A stretch of DNA of 64,000 nucleotides from positions 96,118 to 160,117 of the forward strand of contig JAFPVJ010000017.1 of assembly GCA_017400135.1 (NCBI GenBank), written 5' to 3'. Numbering within the stretch: the first letter of the stretch is position 1; each line of letters begins with the position of its first letter. Under the pieces are notes generated by a model. That model ran no database searches. It saw nothing but the letters and a program-made list of their open reading frames with translations, and was not told the DNA's origin. Made by a program: the position numbers and the translations under genes. Positions 16,834 to 26,579 of the stretch are shown piece after piece. This stretch comes from Bacteroidales bacterium. GTDB taxonomy: Bacteria; Bacteroidota; Bacteroidia; Bacteroidales; UBA932.

Positions 16834-18024
16834 CTATTTTTTGAGATAATCCGCAACGGATCGGGCGCAGATCCAGCCGGTCGTCCAGGCGGCCTGCAGG
16901 TTGAAGCCGCCGGTGACGGCGTCGATGTCCAGGACCTCGCCGGCAAAATAGACTCCGGGATGGTTTCGGGCACCCAGGGTGGCGGGATCCAGGTTGCGCA
17001 GGGACACGCCGCCGCAGGTGACGAATTCCTCCTTGAAGGCCGCCCGGCCGGTAATGGAATAACGGTCATTGGTCAGCGTGCTGACCAGGCGGTTGAGTCC
17101 CTTGCTGCCCAGTTCCGCCCAGCGGATGTCGGACCGGATGCCGCTGCGTTCGAACAGGAAAGCCCAGAGCCGCCCAGGCAATCCGGAAAGAGGCGTGTTG
17201 ACGGTCATCTTCCGGGCGTTGGCCGCAGCCGTAGCGCTGAGAGTCTCCCGGAGGGTCTGCTCGTTTTCTCCGATCCAATTGACGGACAGGGAGGTCAGGT
17301 AGCCGCATTCGGCGAGGTGACGGGCTGCGTAGGAAGATAGCTTGAGCGTGGCGGGGCCGCCGAAGCCCCAGTCCGTCAGGAGCAGGGGAGCGGCCGCACG
17401 GAAAGCTGTGCCCGGTATCGAAAGGACGGCATTGGGTGCGACCATACCCATGAGGGCTTTCAGCGTCCCGTCATCCGTCTTGAGGGTGAATAGGGACGGC
17501 ACCGGTGTTTCGATCTCCAGGCCCAGCGGATCCAGGAAACCGAGGCCGGCGCGTTTCGGGCTTCCGCCCGTCGTGACGATGACCGCGTCGGATGCGTCCA
17601 GGACCGGGCGGATGTCGCTGACGCGGTTGTTGCAGATGATGCGGACGCCTTCTTTTTCCATCCTGCGCAGCAGGGTGCGGACAATCTGCATGGCATCACC
17701 CGAGGCCGGAAAGATACGGCCGCCGTCTTCCTCGACGAGACGGACGCCTTCGGCCTCGAACCAGCGCATCGTATCCTCCGGCCCGAACTCCTTCAGGGCC
17801 CGTTTCATCAGCCGGAACCCCCGGGGATAGGCTTCGCGAAGGTCGCCGATCCGGGCGAAGGTGTTGGTCAGGTTGCAGCGCCCGCCGCCGGTGAGCGCCA
17901 CTTTGGCCAGGGGCCTGGGGCCTGCCTCAAGGACCGTGACTCCCGTCTCAGGAGACCGGCGTTTCAGTTCGATGGCGGCCAGGCAGCCTGCCGCTCCGGC
18001 GCCTAATATCGTAACATTATTCAT
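16834..18024 (-). CDS. HI0933/BaiN-like FAD-dependent oxidoreductase
   Basis: 396 aa flavoprotein of the HI0933 (YhiN/BaiN) family. The N-terminal FAD motif is GAGAAGCLAAIE and the family signature GGGRCNLTN follows. Also seen are IVTTGGSPKRAG and, near the C terminus, a dinucleotide-binding end FAGEVLDIDAVTGGFNLQ. Start: the frame is open to 18069 but ATG 18024 gives the normal N terminus and lies seven bases after a -7 box, so the upstream part is not translated. Physiological substrate is not known for most of the family; BaiN is implicated in bile-acid conversion, which should not be assumed here. Confidence 0.88.
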   Translation of the reverse strand: MNNVTILGAGAAGCLAAIELKRRSPETGVTVLEAGPRPLAKVALTGGGRCNLTNTFARIGDLREAYPRGFRLMKRALKEFGPEDTMRWFEAEGVRLVEEDGGRIFPASGDAMQIVRTLLRRMEKEGVRIICNNRVSDIRPVLDASDAVIVTTGGSPKRAGLGFLDPLGLEIETPVPSLFTLKTDDGTLKALMGMVAPNAVLSIPGTAFRAAAPLLLTDWGFGGPATLKLSSYAARHLAECGYLTSLSVNWIGENEQTLRETLSATAAANARKMTVNTPLSGLPGRLWAFLFERSGIRSDIRWAELGSKGLNRLVSTLTNDRYSITGRAAFKEEFVTCGGVSLRNLDPATLGARNHPGVYFAGEVLDIDAVTGGFNLQAAWTTGWICARSVADYLKK

Positions 18025-18031
18025 TGATATA

Positions 18032-18039
18032 CAAAGATA
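18032..18039 (-). promoter_or_regulatory. Promoter -7 box of flavoprotein gene
   Basis: Minus-strand TATCTTTG, full match, ending seven bases before the ATG, which implies a very short or absent 5' leader. Confidence 0.6.
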
Positions 18040-18078
18040 TGAATAAATATTGATTTTTGGTATTTTCATTTTTTTTTC

Positions 18079-18086
18079 TAATTTTG
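18079..18086 (+). promoter_or_regulatory. Promoter -7 box of the SusCD-type operon
   Basis: TAATTTTG, full match, in an AT-rich stretch. It leaves a leader of about 60 bases before ATG 18155, longer than at most genes here. The leader contains the small inverted pair GCGC-CCATTCGT-GCGC near 18098-18113. Confidence 0.65.
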
Positions 18087-18154
18087 CAACTCATTGCGCC
18101 CATTCGTGCGCGTGTGAAGTGCATACAATTATTTTGTTTTAACTATAAAATCTT

Positions 18155-21100
18155 ATGAGAAAATCAATTAAGTGGATCATCGCGGTGACCTTCGCTGCGT
18201 TCGCCGTGATCGGTTGTGCCAAGCAGGGCGACCTCGAAAAGGTCGTCTCGCGGGTCGACAACATCGAAAACCGTGTCGGCGTTCTCGAAGAAGCCGTCAA
18301 ACAGCTCAATGAGACGGACGTTCCCGGTCTGCGGGATCTGGTCCGGGCTATCCAGAACAACATTACCGTCACCTCCGTCGTGGAGACCGAGGACGGTTAC
18401 ACGATCAATTTCTCCGACGGCACCACCGCCGTTCTCCGCAATGGCAAGAATGGCCAGAACGGCCGTGACGGTGTCGACGGTGTCGACGGCACCAATGGTA
18501 AGGACGGCGTCGACGGTACGAACGGTACGGATGGACAGACTCCCGTGATCGGCATCACCCTGGTGGACGGTGTCTATGTCTGGACCGTCAACGGTGAAAT
18601 CCTGAAGGATGACAGCGGCAAGCCCATTCCCGTTACGGGCAATGACGGCAAGGATGGCGTAGACGGTACCAACGGCACGAACGGCACGGACGGTATCACC
18701 CCTCTGTTCGGCATCCTGGACGGCCACTGGGTCGTTTCCTACGACAACGGTGACACCTGGAAGACCCTCGGTCTGACCAGCGACACGGACTATTCCGCCT
18801 ATATCGATCCTGACAAGGAGACCGACGACTACATCGTCCTCGTGGTCGGTGCGACCGAGGTCCAGATCCCCAAGGAGAAGGCCTTCACCCTGACCTTCAC
18901 GACCATTGAGAACAACGGTGTCAACGCCGGCGAGACCGCTGCGTTCCCTTATACCATTGCGGGCGTCAACGCCAGCGACGAGACTGATGTCGACGTGATC
19001 GGCATCATCGGCGACTGGACGGCTGAGGTTGTTCCGACCGACAACGCTTCCGGTGTCCTGAACGTGACCGCCACCGAGAACGGTACCGCCAAGGTTACCG
19101 TCTATGCGGCTAACCACAAGGGCAAGGCCGACATCCGCACCCTCAAGTTCGAGGGCGGTGTCCTCGAGGCCATCATCGAGACCCACGACATTTCCTGGGA
19201 AGGCGGTGAGCTTGACCTCCTCGTCAGGACCAACGTCGCCTATGACGTCGTCGTTCCCGCTGCCGCACAGGAGTGGATCAGCGTCGCTCCGGCCACCCGT
19301 GTCCGCGTGGATTCCCTCGTGATCGCCGTCGCGAAGAACGAGACCGGTTCCTATCGTCAGGCGACCCTGCAGGTCGTTGACAGCAAGGGTACCTCCGTCA
19401 AGGATATCGAAATCCTCCAGTATGCCAATCCTGAGGCTGCCACGGATCTCGCTTCTGTCGCGGCTCTCCCGGATGACAAGGCCGTCGCCGTCAATCAGGT
19501 GACTGTCGTCGCCGCCTCCAAGGTCAGCACCATCGTCACCGACGGTGAGGCCTTCATGTATGTGACCAACTACACCGGAACGCCCGGCACCGTCATCGAC
19601 GTGACCGGTACCAAGAAGACCGACGATTTCGAGCTCGCATTCGTTGAATCTTCCGACGTGAAAGTCAACGCCGAGGCCGAGCCGGTCGAGGTGGACAAGA
19701 AAGCGAATTATTACTACTATGGTTACGGTGCCAATGGCTTCACCTTCTTCTACACGGCCAACAACGGCGTCGTCAGCGAGAAGGACGGCGTGTACTATGT
19801 CACTGCGTATGAGGAGCCCCAGCAGTTCGTCATCGAGGATCCGACCCAGGATCTGAGCTCCCTGGTCGGCAAGTTCGTCGCCATGAGCGGCTGGGTCAAG
19901 GTCGTTGATTATGAGAGAGATGTCAAGGAAGACATCATCACGGTCCTGACCGACATCCACGAGATCGTATTCACCGAGGAGACCGGTTGGAAGCCGTATT
20001 ATGCGGGAATGACTTCCGATGATGAAGATTATCCCGAAGTGATCGGAAACGAGGTTTCCAATCCCACTGAGGATAGCTATTATGAGCTTATCGTGATTGA
20101 CGCGGCAGAGGCCGCCGCCACCTACGAAAGCATGGATGAAATGGTCGCCACCGTTGCCTACAACGCTTCCGACGATCTTCTCTGGTATCTTTCCCGCTAT
20201 GCCGCCTTTGGCTATGACTTTGTGTTTAACTTCTATACCCACAACGAATCTGCCGAGGATACTCTCGAAGAACTCGATTACGGAGCATACTATCTCCTGG
20301 CTGTGGGCTTGGATGCTGAAGGACGCATCAGCGGCAAGTATGCGGTCACGACCTTCGAGAAGAAGGATCCGTCCGTCTTCGCGAATTATGAGGACTTCCT
20401 GGGTGAGTGGATCCTGGCTGGCAACACAATCGAGATTGCGGCGAAAGAGAATGGAAAGACCTACTCCATCACCGGTCTTCCCGGCTATGACGGAAACAAC
20501 TATCTTGCCGTCGAGGCCGTTTACGATGCCGAAAAAGGAAAGCTCCTGCTTTATGAACAGGCACTTAAGGATTACACCAACAGCAACTATGGCGCGTGCA
20601 AGCGTATCTTCCAGGGTGTCTTCACTTATTCTGGAACCGATTATGGCTTCTTCTGGTTCAACAGCGAAGATTACGACGACGAGCCACAGGTCATCCTGAC
20701 GGGTTCTTTGTTGAATACCGGTGAAGTCAATCTTGCCGCCGGATCTTGCCCTTACGGCAAATTCACGGGATTCCGTTATGCCTGGGTCATCGTTAATGAG
20801 AGCAGTCCGTATTACAGGAACGGTGGTGCCCAGAGCACGGTTGCTCTGCCCAATCTTCTGACCCGGCCGCAGGTTGATCTGGAAGCCTACAACAAATGGC
20901 TCGGAAACTGGACGGTAGGTACTGATTCCTGGACGATTGAGAAGGCGGAGGAGGGTAAGACCTTCACCGTGACCGGCATCTGCGGAACCGATATTCCTTA
21001 TGAGGCCCGCTTCAATTCATCCTCCAACGAATTCGAGCTTTATGAGCAAGAAACGGATGTTGTTGTCGAGGTCAGTGTCGGAGGTACGCCCACCCAGCTT

Positions 21101-21511
21101 GTCGTTTGTCTGTTCGGCGAATTTGTCTATTCAGACGGAAATACATACTATCTCGGAAGTGGCAACAAGATGGCATCTGCCGCCCTCCCTGCAAACGGTA
21201 CGACGACCCTTACTCCCGCCCCGACCGGATATGGCATGAATTTCAGTGAGATTTGCACCTTTGGTTTCGATCCTTCTACCGGAAAGGTTTACGGTCTCAC
21301 AGATGGTTTGGCCCTGCCTGCCTCCATGTCGGTTGCCAGCGGTTCTTCCGTGAAACCTGCCTCAATCGGCTCTCCTTCCCAGTCTGCCACTTTCGCTCCG
21401 GTGTCGGCAGGCAAGTTCGAGGAAATGGCTGCCATGCCGAAGTTCCAGCCTTCCGAGTCTATTTCTGTCCGCAAAAGCGGTAAGAGTTACTCTAAAGCCT
21501 TCAAGTTTTAA
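18155..21511 (+). CDS. Large DUF4988-type lipoprotein with collagen-like and BACON regions
   Basis: 1118 aa predicted surface lipoprotein with lipobox AVIGC (Cys21). Order of parts: a coiled coil (about 26-65, DLEKVVSRVDNIENRV), two collagen-like Gly-X-Y tracts (97-127 and 162-180) separated by a beta segment, a beta region, a BACON-like domain (about 335-425), an OB-like beta region (about 430-600), a WKPYY-starting domain (about 611-740), and two copies of a beta domain starting FLGEW (about 745) and WLGNW (about 912). The same last domains recur in the BACON lipoprotein at 28827. First gene of the SusCD operon, 31 bases before susC. Gly-X-Y tracts lack the proline of animal collagen. Probably a long surface stalk or ligand binder; ligand unknown. 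Confidence 0.85.
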   Translation: MRKSIKWIIAVTFAAFAVIGCAKQGDLEKVVSRVDNIENRVGVLEEAVKQLNETDVPGLRDLVRAIQNNITVTSVVETEDGYTINFSDGTTAVLRNGKNGQNGRDGVDGVDGTNGKDGVDGTNGTDGQTPVIGITLVDGVYVWTVNGEILKDDSGKPIPVTGNDGKDGVDGTNGTNGTDGITPLFGILDGHWVVSYDNGDTWKTLGLTSDTDYSAYIDPDKETDDYIVLVVGATEVQIPKEKAFTLTFTTIENNGVNAGETAAFPYTIAGVNASDETDVDVIGIIGDWTAEVVPTDNASGVLNVTATENGTAKVTVYAANHKGKADIRTLKFEGGVLEAIIETHDISWEGGELDLLVRTNVAYDVVVPAAAQEWISVAPATRVRVDSLVIAVAKNETGSYRQATLQVVDSKGTSVKDIEILQYANPEAATDLASVAALPDDKAVAVNQVTVVAASKVSTIVTDGEAFMYVTNYTGTPGTVIDVTGTKKTDDFELAFVESSDVKVNAEAEPVEVDKKANYYYYGYGANGFTFFYTANNGVVSEKDGVYYVTAYEEPQQFVIEDPTQDLSSLVGKFVAMSGWVKVVDYERDVKEDIITVLTDIHEIVFTEETGWKPYYAGMTSDDEDYPEVIGNEVSNPTEDSYYELIVIDAAEAAATYESMDEMVATVAYNASDDLLWYLSRYAAFGYDFVFNFYTHNESAEDTLEELDYGAYYLLAVGLDAEGRISGKYAVTTFEKKDPSVFANYEDFLGEWILAGNTIEIAAKENGKTYSITGLPGYDGNNYLAVEAVYDAEKGKLLLYEQALKDYTNSNYGACKRIFQGVFTYSGTDYGFFWFNSEDYDDEPQVILTGSLLNTGEVNLAAGSCPYGKFTGFRYAWVIVNESSPYYRNGGAQSTVALPNLLTRPQVDLEAYNKWLGNWTVGTDSWTIEKAEEGKTFTVTGICGTDIPYEARFNSSSNEFELYEQETDVVVEVSVGGTPTQLVVCLFGEFVYSDGNTYYLGSGNKMASAALPANGTTTLTPAPTGYGMNFSEICTFGFDPSTGKVYGLTDGLALPASMSVASGSSVKPASIGSPSQSATFAPVSAGKFEEMAAMPKFQPSESISVRKSGKSYSKAFKF
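18443..18535 (+). repeat. Collagen-like Gly-X-Y tract 1 (ten triplets)
   Basis: Nine-base coding units encode GKN, GQN, GRD, GVD, GVD, GTN, GKD, GVD, GTN, GTD and a final Gly. At DNA level the unit GACGGTGTC/GACGGTACG recurs imperfectly, so tract length could vary by slippage or recombination. Confidence 0.85.
18638..18694 (+). repeat. Collagen-like Gly-X-Y tract 2 (six triplets)
   Basis: Encodes GND, GKD, GVD, GTN, GTN, GTD and a final Gly, followed by ITPLFGI. It repeats the plan of tract 1, which is followed by QTPVIGI, so tract plus following beta segment looks duplicated. Confidence 0.85.
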
Positions 21512-21542
21512 GCAGGTCTAGAGAAACCAGATTGATTAGCTT

Positions 21543-24500
21543 ATGAATAAACTGAGATATATTCTCACGTTACTTGCGCTTGCGTTCACGGCGTTGGCCG
21601 CGCTTGCCCAGAACCGGACGGTGACGGGCAACGTGACCTTCGCCGCGGACGGGACGCCGGTCGTGGGCTGCTACGTGTCCGTCGAGGGCACGAAGATCGG
21701 CGGCGTCACGGACCTGGACGGAAACTTCGAGATTCCGGGCGTTCCCCCAAGTGCCAAGTACGTCGTCGCGTCCTTCGTGGGCGCGAAGGAAGCCCGTGTC
21801 CCGATCGCACCCAACATGAAGATCGTCCTCGAGGACGACGCTGAATTGCTGGAGGGTGCCATCGCGACCGGTATGTACACGGTGGACCGCCGTATGAACA
21901 CCGGTTCCGCCGTGAAGGTCGATGCCAAGGAAGCCAACATCAGCGGTATGGCGGATATTTCCCGTTCGCTGGAAGGCCGCGCCGCCGGTGTCTCGGTGCA
22001 GAACGTGTCCGGTACCTTTGGTACGGCTCCGAAGATCCGCGTCCGTGGCGCCACCTCCATCTATGGTTCCTCCAAGCCCCTCTGGGTCGTGGACGGCGTC
22101 ATCATGGAAGATGTCGTGGACGTCAGCGCGGACGATCTCTCGTCCGGTGACGCCAACACCCTGATCTCCTCGGCCATCGCCGGCCTCAACTCGGATGACA
22201 TCGAGTCCTTCGACATCCTGAAGGACGGCTCCGCTACCTCTATATATGGTGCGCGCGCTATGGCGGGCGTTATCGTCGTCACGACCAAGAAGGGTACCGC
22301 CGGCAGCAGCAAGATCAGCTACACCGGTGAATACACCTACCGTCTCAAGCCGAGCTACAACACCTTCAACATCATGAACTCCCAGGACCAGATGGAAATC
22401 TACCAGGAGCTCCAGCAGAAGGGTTACCTCAACTATGCGGAGACGGCGAACGCCAGCAACAGCGGTATCTACGGCAAGATGTATCAGCTGATCACCCAGT
22501 ATGACGAGAGTAGCGGTACCTTCGGCCTTGCCAACACCGAGGCCGCCCGCAACGCCTATCTGCGTGCCGCGGAGTTCCGCAACACCGACTGGTTCGACAT
22601 CCTGTTCAACCACTCCCTGCAGCACAACCACTCCGTGAGCGTGTCCGGCGGTTCCGGGAAGGGCACCTACTATGCCTCCCTGTCCGCCCTGGCCGATCCG
22701 GGTTGGACGCTCCAGAGCAAGGTGAACCGTTACACCGGCAACCTCAACGTGACTTACAAGCTCACCGAGAAACTGTCGGCCAACCTGATCAGCAACGCAT
22801 CCTACCGTTCGCAGCGCGCTCCCGGTACCATCAACAGTGAGATGGACGTCGTGTCCGGTGAGGTGAAGCGTGACTTCGACATCAACCCTTATTCCTACGC
22901 GCTCAACACGTCCAGGGCCCTCGACCCGAACGAGTTCTACACGCGCAACTACGCGCAGTTCAACATCCTGCATGAGTTGGAGAACAACTACATCGACCTG
23001 GATGTCCACGACCTCCGCGTACAGGGTGAGTTGAAATACAAGCCGATCCCTCATCTGGACCTGAGTGCCCTGGCCGCGTACAAGGCGACCACCACCTCGC
23101 AGGAACATTACATCAAGGACGGCGCCAACCAGGCCCTCGCATACCGCGAGATGTCCACGGCTTCCATCCGTGACGTCAACCCCTTCCTGTATACGGATCC
23201 GGAGAATCCTTACGCACTGCCGATCACGGTTTTGCCCGTCGGCGGTATCTACGAGCGTTCCGACAACAAGATGAACAGCTGGGACATCCGTACTACGGCG
23301 ACCTACAACAACACCTTCTTCACGAACCACATCGTGAACCTGTTCGGCGGTGCCGAGGTTAACAACATCGACCGCCACAGCATCTGGTTCCGCGGATGGG
23401 GCATGCAGTACGATTTCGGCGAGATCGCCAATTACGACTGGCACGTGTTCAAGCAGGGCGCGGAAGAGAATACCCAGTATTTCACGATGGTCAATACCTG
23501 CACCCGCAGCATCGCGTTCTTTGCCAACGGTACCTATTCTTATAAAGGCAAGTATACGCTGAACGGTACCTACCGTTATGAAGGTACGAACGGTCTGGGC
23601 AAGGCCCGTACCGCGCGCTGGCTTCCTACTTGGAACGTTTCGGCTGCCTGGAACATGCACGAGGAGCCTTGGATGAAGAATCTCTATCCGACGGTCACTC
23701 ACCTGATGCTCAAGGGTTCCTACTCCCTGACCGGTGACCGTCCCAGCGTGTCCAATGCGGAAGTCGTTATCGGTGCGACCAATCCCTGGCGTCCCTTTGC
23801 GGATGACAAGGAGTCGGCTCTTTATATCGAAGACATGGCCAACCCTTCGCTGACTTATGAAAAGAAACATGAGATCAACCTGGGTCTGGAGGCCGGTTTC
23901 TTCGACAACCGGATCAACTTCACCTTCGACTGGTACAAGCGTAACAACTATGACCTGATCGGTCCTGTCACGACGGTCTTCGGTACGCGTCTGGGTAACG
24001 TCGCCTCCATGGCCTCCGACGGTTATGAGATTTCCCTTACGACCAAGAACATCAAGGCGAAGGATTTCTCCTGGACGACGAACTTCATTTATTCGCACAC
24101 GCACAACGTGGTCACCAAGCTGGAGAGCCAGAAGCGGGCCTTCGACCTGATTTCCGGTTCCGGTTTCGCTTTCGAGGGTTATCCTGTCCGCAGCCTGTTC
24201 TCCTATCAGTTCACCGGCTTGAACGAGGAAGGTCTCCCGACCTTCATCAGCGAGGCGGGTGAGCCTACCGTTTCCGGCGTCTACTTCCAGGAGCGGGACG
24301 AAGAGCTCCTCAAGAAGAACCTGCTCTACTCCGGCAGCGTCGATCCGACCGATGTCGGTTCCCTGGGTAATATCTTCTCTTGGAAGGGCCTTAAACTCAA
24401 CGTGTATATTACGTATTCGTTCGGAAATGTGATCCGTCTGGATCCCGTGTTCCGGAGCGCCTACGATGATCTCAACTCGATGCCGAGGGAGTTCAAGAAC

Positions 24501-24872
24501 CGCTGGACCGTTCCCGGCGACGAGAACAAGACCACGATTCCGGTCATTGCCAGCTACTGGCAGAACCGTATCCACTCCAACTCCGGCTCTTATCTGAGCT
24601 ATGCGTACAACGCTTACAATTACTCCGACGCCCGTATCGCACGGGGTGATTTCGTTCGCTTGAAGGAGCTCTCCCTGGCTTACGATTTCCCGAAGTCGGT
24701 CGCCGAAGCGATGAAGTTGGGCAGCCTTGGTGTAAAGGTCCAGGCGACCAACCTCTTCCTCCTCTATTCGGATTCCAAGCTCAACGGCCAGGATCCTGAA
24801 TTCTACAACACCGGTGGTGTGGCTGTTCCGCTTGCGAAGCAGTTCACTTTCACATTGCGTATCGGTCTTTAA
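21543..24872 (+). CDS. susC: SusC/RagA-type TonB-dependent outer-membrane transporter
   Basis: 1109 aa TonB-linked outer-membrane protein that imports ligands delivered by its SusD partner. It has a signal peptide ending ALAALAQ, a carboxypeptidase-regulatory-like domain (about 24-105, TDLDGNFEIPGVP), a plug (about 115-245) with the SusC signatures VSVQNVSGTFGTAPKIRVRG and DGSATSIYGARA, then the barrel, ending FTLRIGL. The partner SusD gene follows at once. Neighbouring metallopeptidase and downstream protease point to protein or peptide substrate rather than glycan, and no glycoside hydrolase is nearby; that is inference. Symbol denotes the family, not starch use. Confidence 0.96.
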   Translation: MNKLRYILTLLALAFTALAALAQNRTVTGNVTFAADGTPVVGCYVSVEGTKIGGVTDLDGNFEIPGVPPSAKYVVASFVGAKEARVPIAPNMKIVLEDDAELLEGAIATGMYTVDRRMNTGSAVKVDAKEANISGMADISRSLEGRAAGVSVQNVSGTFGTAPKIRVRGATSIYGSSKPLWVVDGVIMEDVVDVSADDLSSGDANTLISSAIAGLNSDDIESFDILKDGSATSIYGARAMAGVIVVTTKKGTAGSSKISYTGEYTYRLKPSYNTFNIMNSQDQMEIYQELQQKGYLNYAETANASNSGIYGKMYQLITQYDESSGTFGLANTEAARNAYLRAAEFRNTDWFDILFNHSLQHNHSVSVSGGSGKGTYYASLSALADPGWTLQSKVNRYTGNLNVTYKLTEKLSANLISNASYRSQRAPGTINSEMDVVSGEVKRDFDINPYSYALNTSRALDPNEFYTRNYAQFNILHELENNYIDLDVHDLRVQGELKYKPIPHLDLSALAAYKATTTSQEHYIKDGANQALAYREMSTASIRDVNPFLYTDPENPYALPITVLPVGGIYERSDNKMNSWDIRTTATYNNTFFTNHIVNLFGGAEVNNIDRHSIWFRGWGMQYDFGEIANYDWHVFKQGAEENTQYFTMVNTCTRSIAFFANGTYSYKGKYTLNGTYRYEGTNGLGKARTARWLPTWNVSAAWNMHEEPWMKNLYPTVTHLMLKGSYSLTGDRPSVSNAEVVIGATNPWRPFADDKESALYIEDMANPSLTYEKKHEINLGLEAGFFDNRINFTFDWYKRNNYDLIGPVTTVFGTRLGNVASMASDGYEISLTTKNIKAKDFSWTTNFIYSHTHNVVTKLESQKRAFDLISGSGFAFEGYPVRSLFSYQFTGLNEEGLPTFISEAGEPTVSGVYFQERDEELLKKNLLYSGSVDPTDVGSLGNIFSWKGLKLNVYITYSFGNVIRLDPVFRSAYDDLNSMPREFKNRWTVPGDENKTTIPVIASYWQNRIHSNSGSYLSYAYNAYNYSDARIARGDFVRLKELSLAYDFPKSVAEAMKLGSLGVKVQATNLFLLYSDSKLNGQDPEFYNTGGVAVPLAKQFTFTLRIGL

Positions 24873-24890
24873 TGCATGGGAGGAATGATT

Positions 24891-26561
24891 ATGTTTAAAA
24901 TGAACAATCTTTTCAAAACCATTGCCGCCGTCATCATCCTTTCCGGTCTGACGGCTTGTGACAAGTTCCTGGACAAAATGCCGGACAACCGTGCCGAGCT
25001 CAATTCCCAGGAAAAGATCCGTGCGCTGCTGACGTCCGCTTACTCGACGGGAACCTACCTGTTCTTCAGTGAATATATGTCGGATAATGTGGATAATCTC
25101 GGTGACGATAATCCGGGAACCAACCGTTTCGTGGACCAGTGCTATACCTGGGCCGACGTCACAGAGACGGATAATGACAGTCCCAAGTATTTCTGGGAGG
25201 GTGGTTATGAAGCCATCAACACGGCCAACCAGGCTCTCGAGGCGATCGAGAAAATGGCCGGCTGTGAGGATGGTGACCTCAACGTCAAGGCCATCGAGCA
25301 GGCCGGTCTGACCGCCGAAATGGCGGAAGCGCTGCTCTGCCGCGCCTACCACCACTTCATGCTGGTCAATTTCTTCTCGCTGAACTACAATGTCAACACC
25401 AGCGACAAGGACCTCGGCATCCCGTATATCGACCGTGTTCCCCAGGAATTGAATCCCCAGTATGACCGCGGCACTGTCGCGGAGGTCTATGACAAGATCG
25501 ACAAGGACCTGGAGATCGCACTCCGCTATGTCGACGACAGTTATTACAAGGTACCCAAGTATCACTTCAACGTCAGGGCAGCCTACGCATTCGCGTGCCG
25601 TTTCTATCTCTTCTATGAGAAATGGGACCTGGCAGCGGAATATGCGACCAAGTGCCTGGGTTCCCAGCCTGCGCAGGTGCTGCGTAACTGGAAGTACCGC
25701 AACAGTCTGGAGAAAGACCGCGAGGTGAAGTCCAACGACTACATCAAGTCTTCCTACAGTGCCAATCTGATGCTGATGACCGCGTACACCGCTTTTGGCT
25801 ACTACATGGGCTATCCCGGCATCACGAAGTACTCCCACAATGCCTTCCTGAATTTCTCGGAGATCCATTATGCGAAGAACATCTGGGGTAACGAACAGAC
25901 CGGTTGGCGAAACGTGTACTCCTGGTATTGGGAGGGGCCGGAATGGTACAGCGGCTCCACTTTCGACCAGATGGCTTTCTGGAAGATCCCTTACCTGTTC
26001 GAGTATACCGATCCCGTCGCCCGTATCGGTTACGCCCACGCCGTTTATCCGGCGTTCACGACTGACGAGACCCTGCTCAACCGTGCTGAGGCATACGTGA
26101 TGCTGGGCCGCTATGACGAGGCTGCAGCCGATCTGGATACCTGGACGCACAACCTGATCAAGCCGGCGAACTTCTCCGGTACGCTGACCCCCGAATTCAT
26201 CCATGAATTCTATCAGGGTGTCGAGTACTGGACTCCTGAGGTCCCGACGATCAAGAAGCATCTCCATCCGGCTTTCGCCATCGGTGGCGAAGGTGAACTC
26301 CGTGAGAGTATGCTCCAGTGCGTACTGCAGTTCAAGCGTATCGAGAATTCGGCCCAGGGCCTCCGCTGGCTGGATGTCAAGCGTTACGGAATCGAGATTA
26401 CCCGCCGTACGCTTCAGCCGGACCCGGATGCCGGAGATGACGATGCCGGCTTCAAACTCCTCAACGGTTCAGTCGATGTGCTGACCGTGGATGATCCCCG
26501 CCGTGCCATGCAGATCCCTCCGGATACCCAGGCCGCCGGAATCGCCCCGAACCCCCGTTAA
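24891..26561 (+). CDS. susD: SusD/RagB-type surface lipoprotein
   Basis: 556 aa SusD-like lipoprotein that caps the SusC barrel and binds the ligand. Signal peptide with lipobox LTACDKF; then DKFLDKMPDNRAEL, typical of the family start; the TPR-like helical core contains AEALLCRAYHHFMLVNFF and DEAAADLDTW; near the C terminus LRWLDVKRYG. Start: ATG 24876, 24885 and 24891 are in frame; the last is chosen since GGGAGG at 24878-24883 lies seven bases before it and it gives a compact signal peptide. Follows susC by 18 bases. Confidence 0.95.
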   Translation: MFKMNNLFKTIAAVIILSGLTACDKFLDKMPDNRAELNSQEKIRALLTSAYSTGTYLFFSEYMSDNVDNLGDDNPGTNRFVDQCYTWADVTETDNDSPKYFWEGGYEAINTANQALEAIEKMAGCEDGDLNVKAIEQAGLTAEMAEALLCRAYHHFMLVNFFSLNYNVNTSDKDLGIPYIDRVPQELNPQYDRGTVAEVYDKIDKDLEIALRYVDDSYYKVPKYHFNVRAAYAFACRFYLFYEKWDLAAEYATKCLGSQPAQVLRNWKYRNSLEKDREVKSNDYIKSSYSANLMLMTAYTAFGYYMGYPGITKYSHNAFLNFSEIHYAKNIWGNEQTGWRNVYSWYWEGPEWYSGSTFDQMAFWKIPYLFEYTDPVARIGYAHAVYPAFTTDETLLNRAEAYVMLGRYDEAAADLDTWTHNLIKPANFSGTLTPEFIHEFYQGVEYWTPEVPTIKKHLHPAFAIGGEGELRESMLQCVLQFKRIENSAQGLRWLDVKRYGIEITRRTLQPDPDAGDDDAGFKLLNGSVDVLTVDDPRRAMQIPPDTQAAGIAPNPR

Positions 26562-26579
26562 TCTTAAAAGCTGAAAGAT

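Noticed and set aside
18443-18694. Short tandem repeats considered as a CRISPR array
   Set aside because: The repeats are nine-base coding units for Gly-X-Y with no spacers and lie in an open reading frame.
21570-26267. 1565-codon open frame on the minus strand opposite susC/susD
   Set aside because: It is a by-product of GC-rich codon use in the plus-strand genes, which have signal peptides, lipobox and family motifs; the minus frame gives no recognisable protein.
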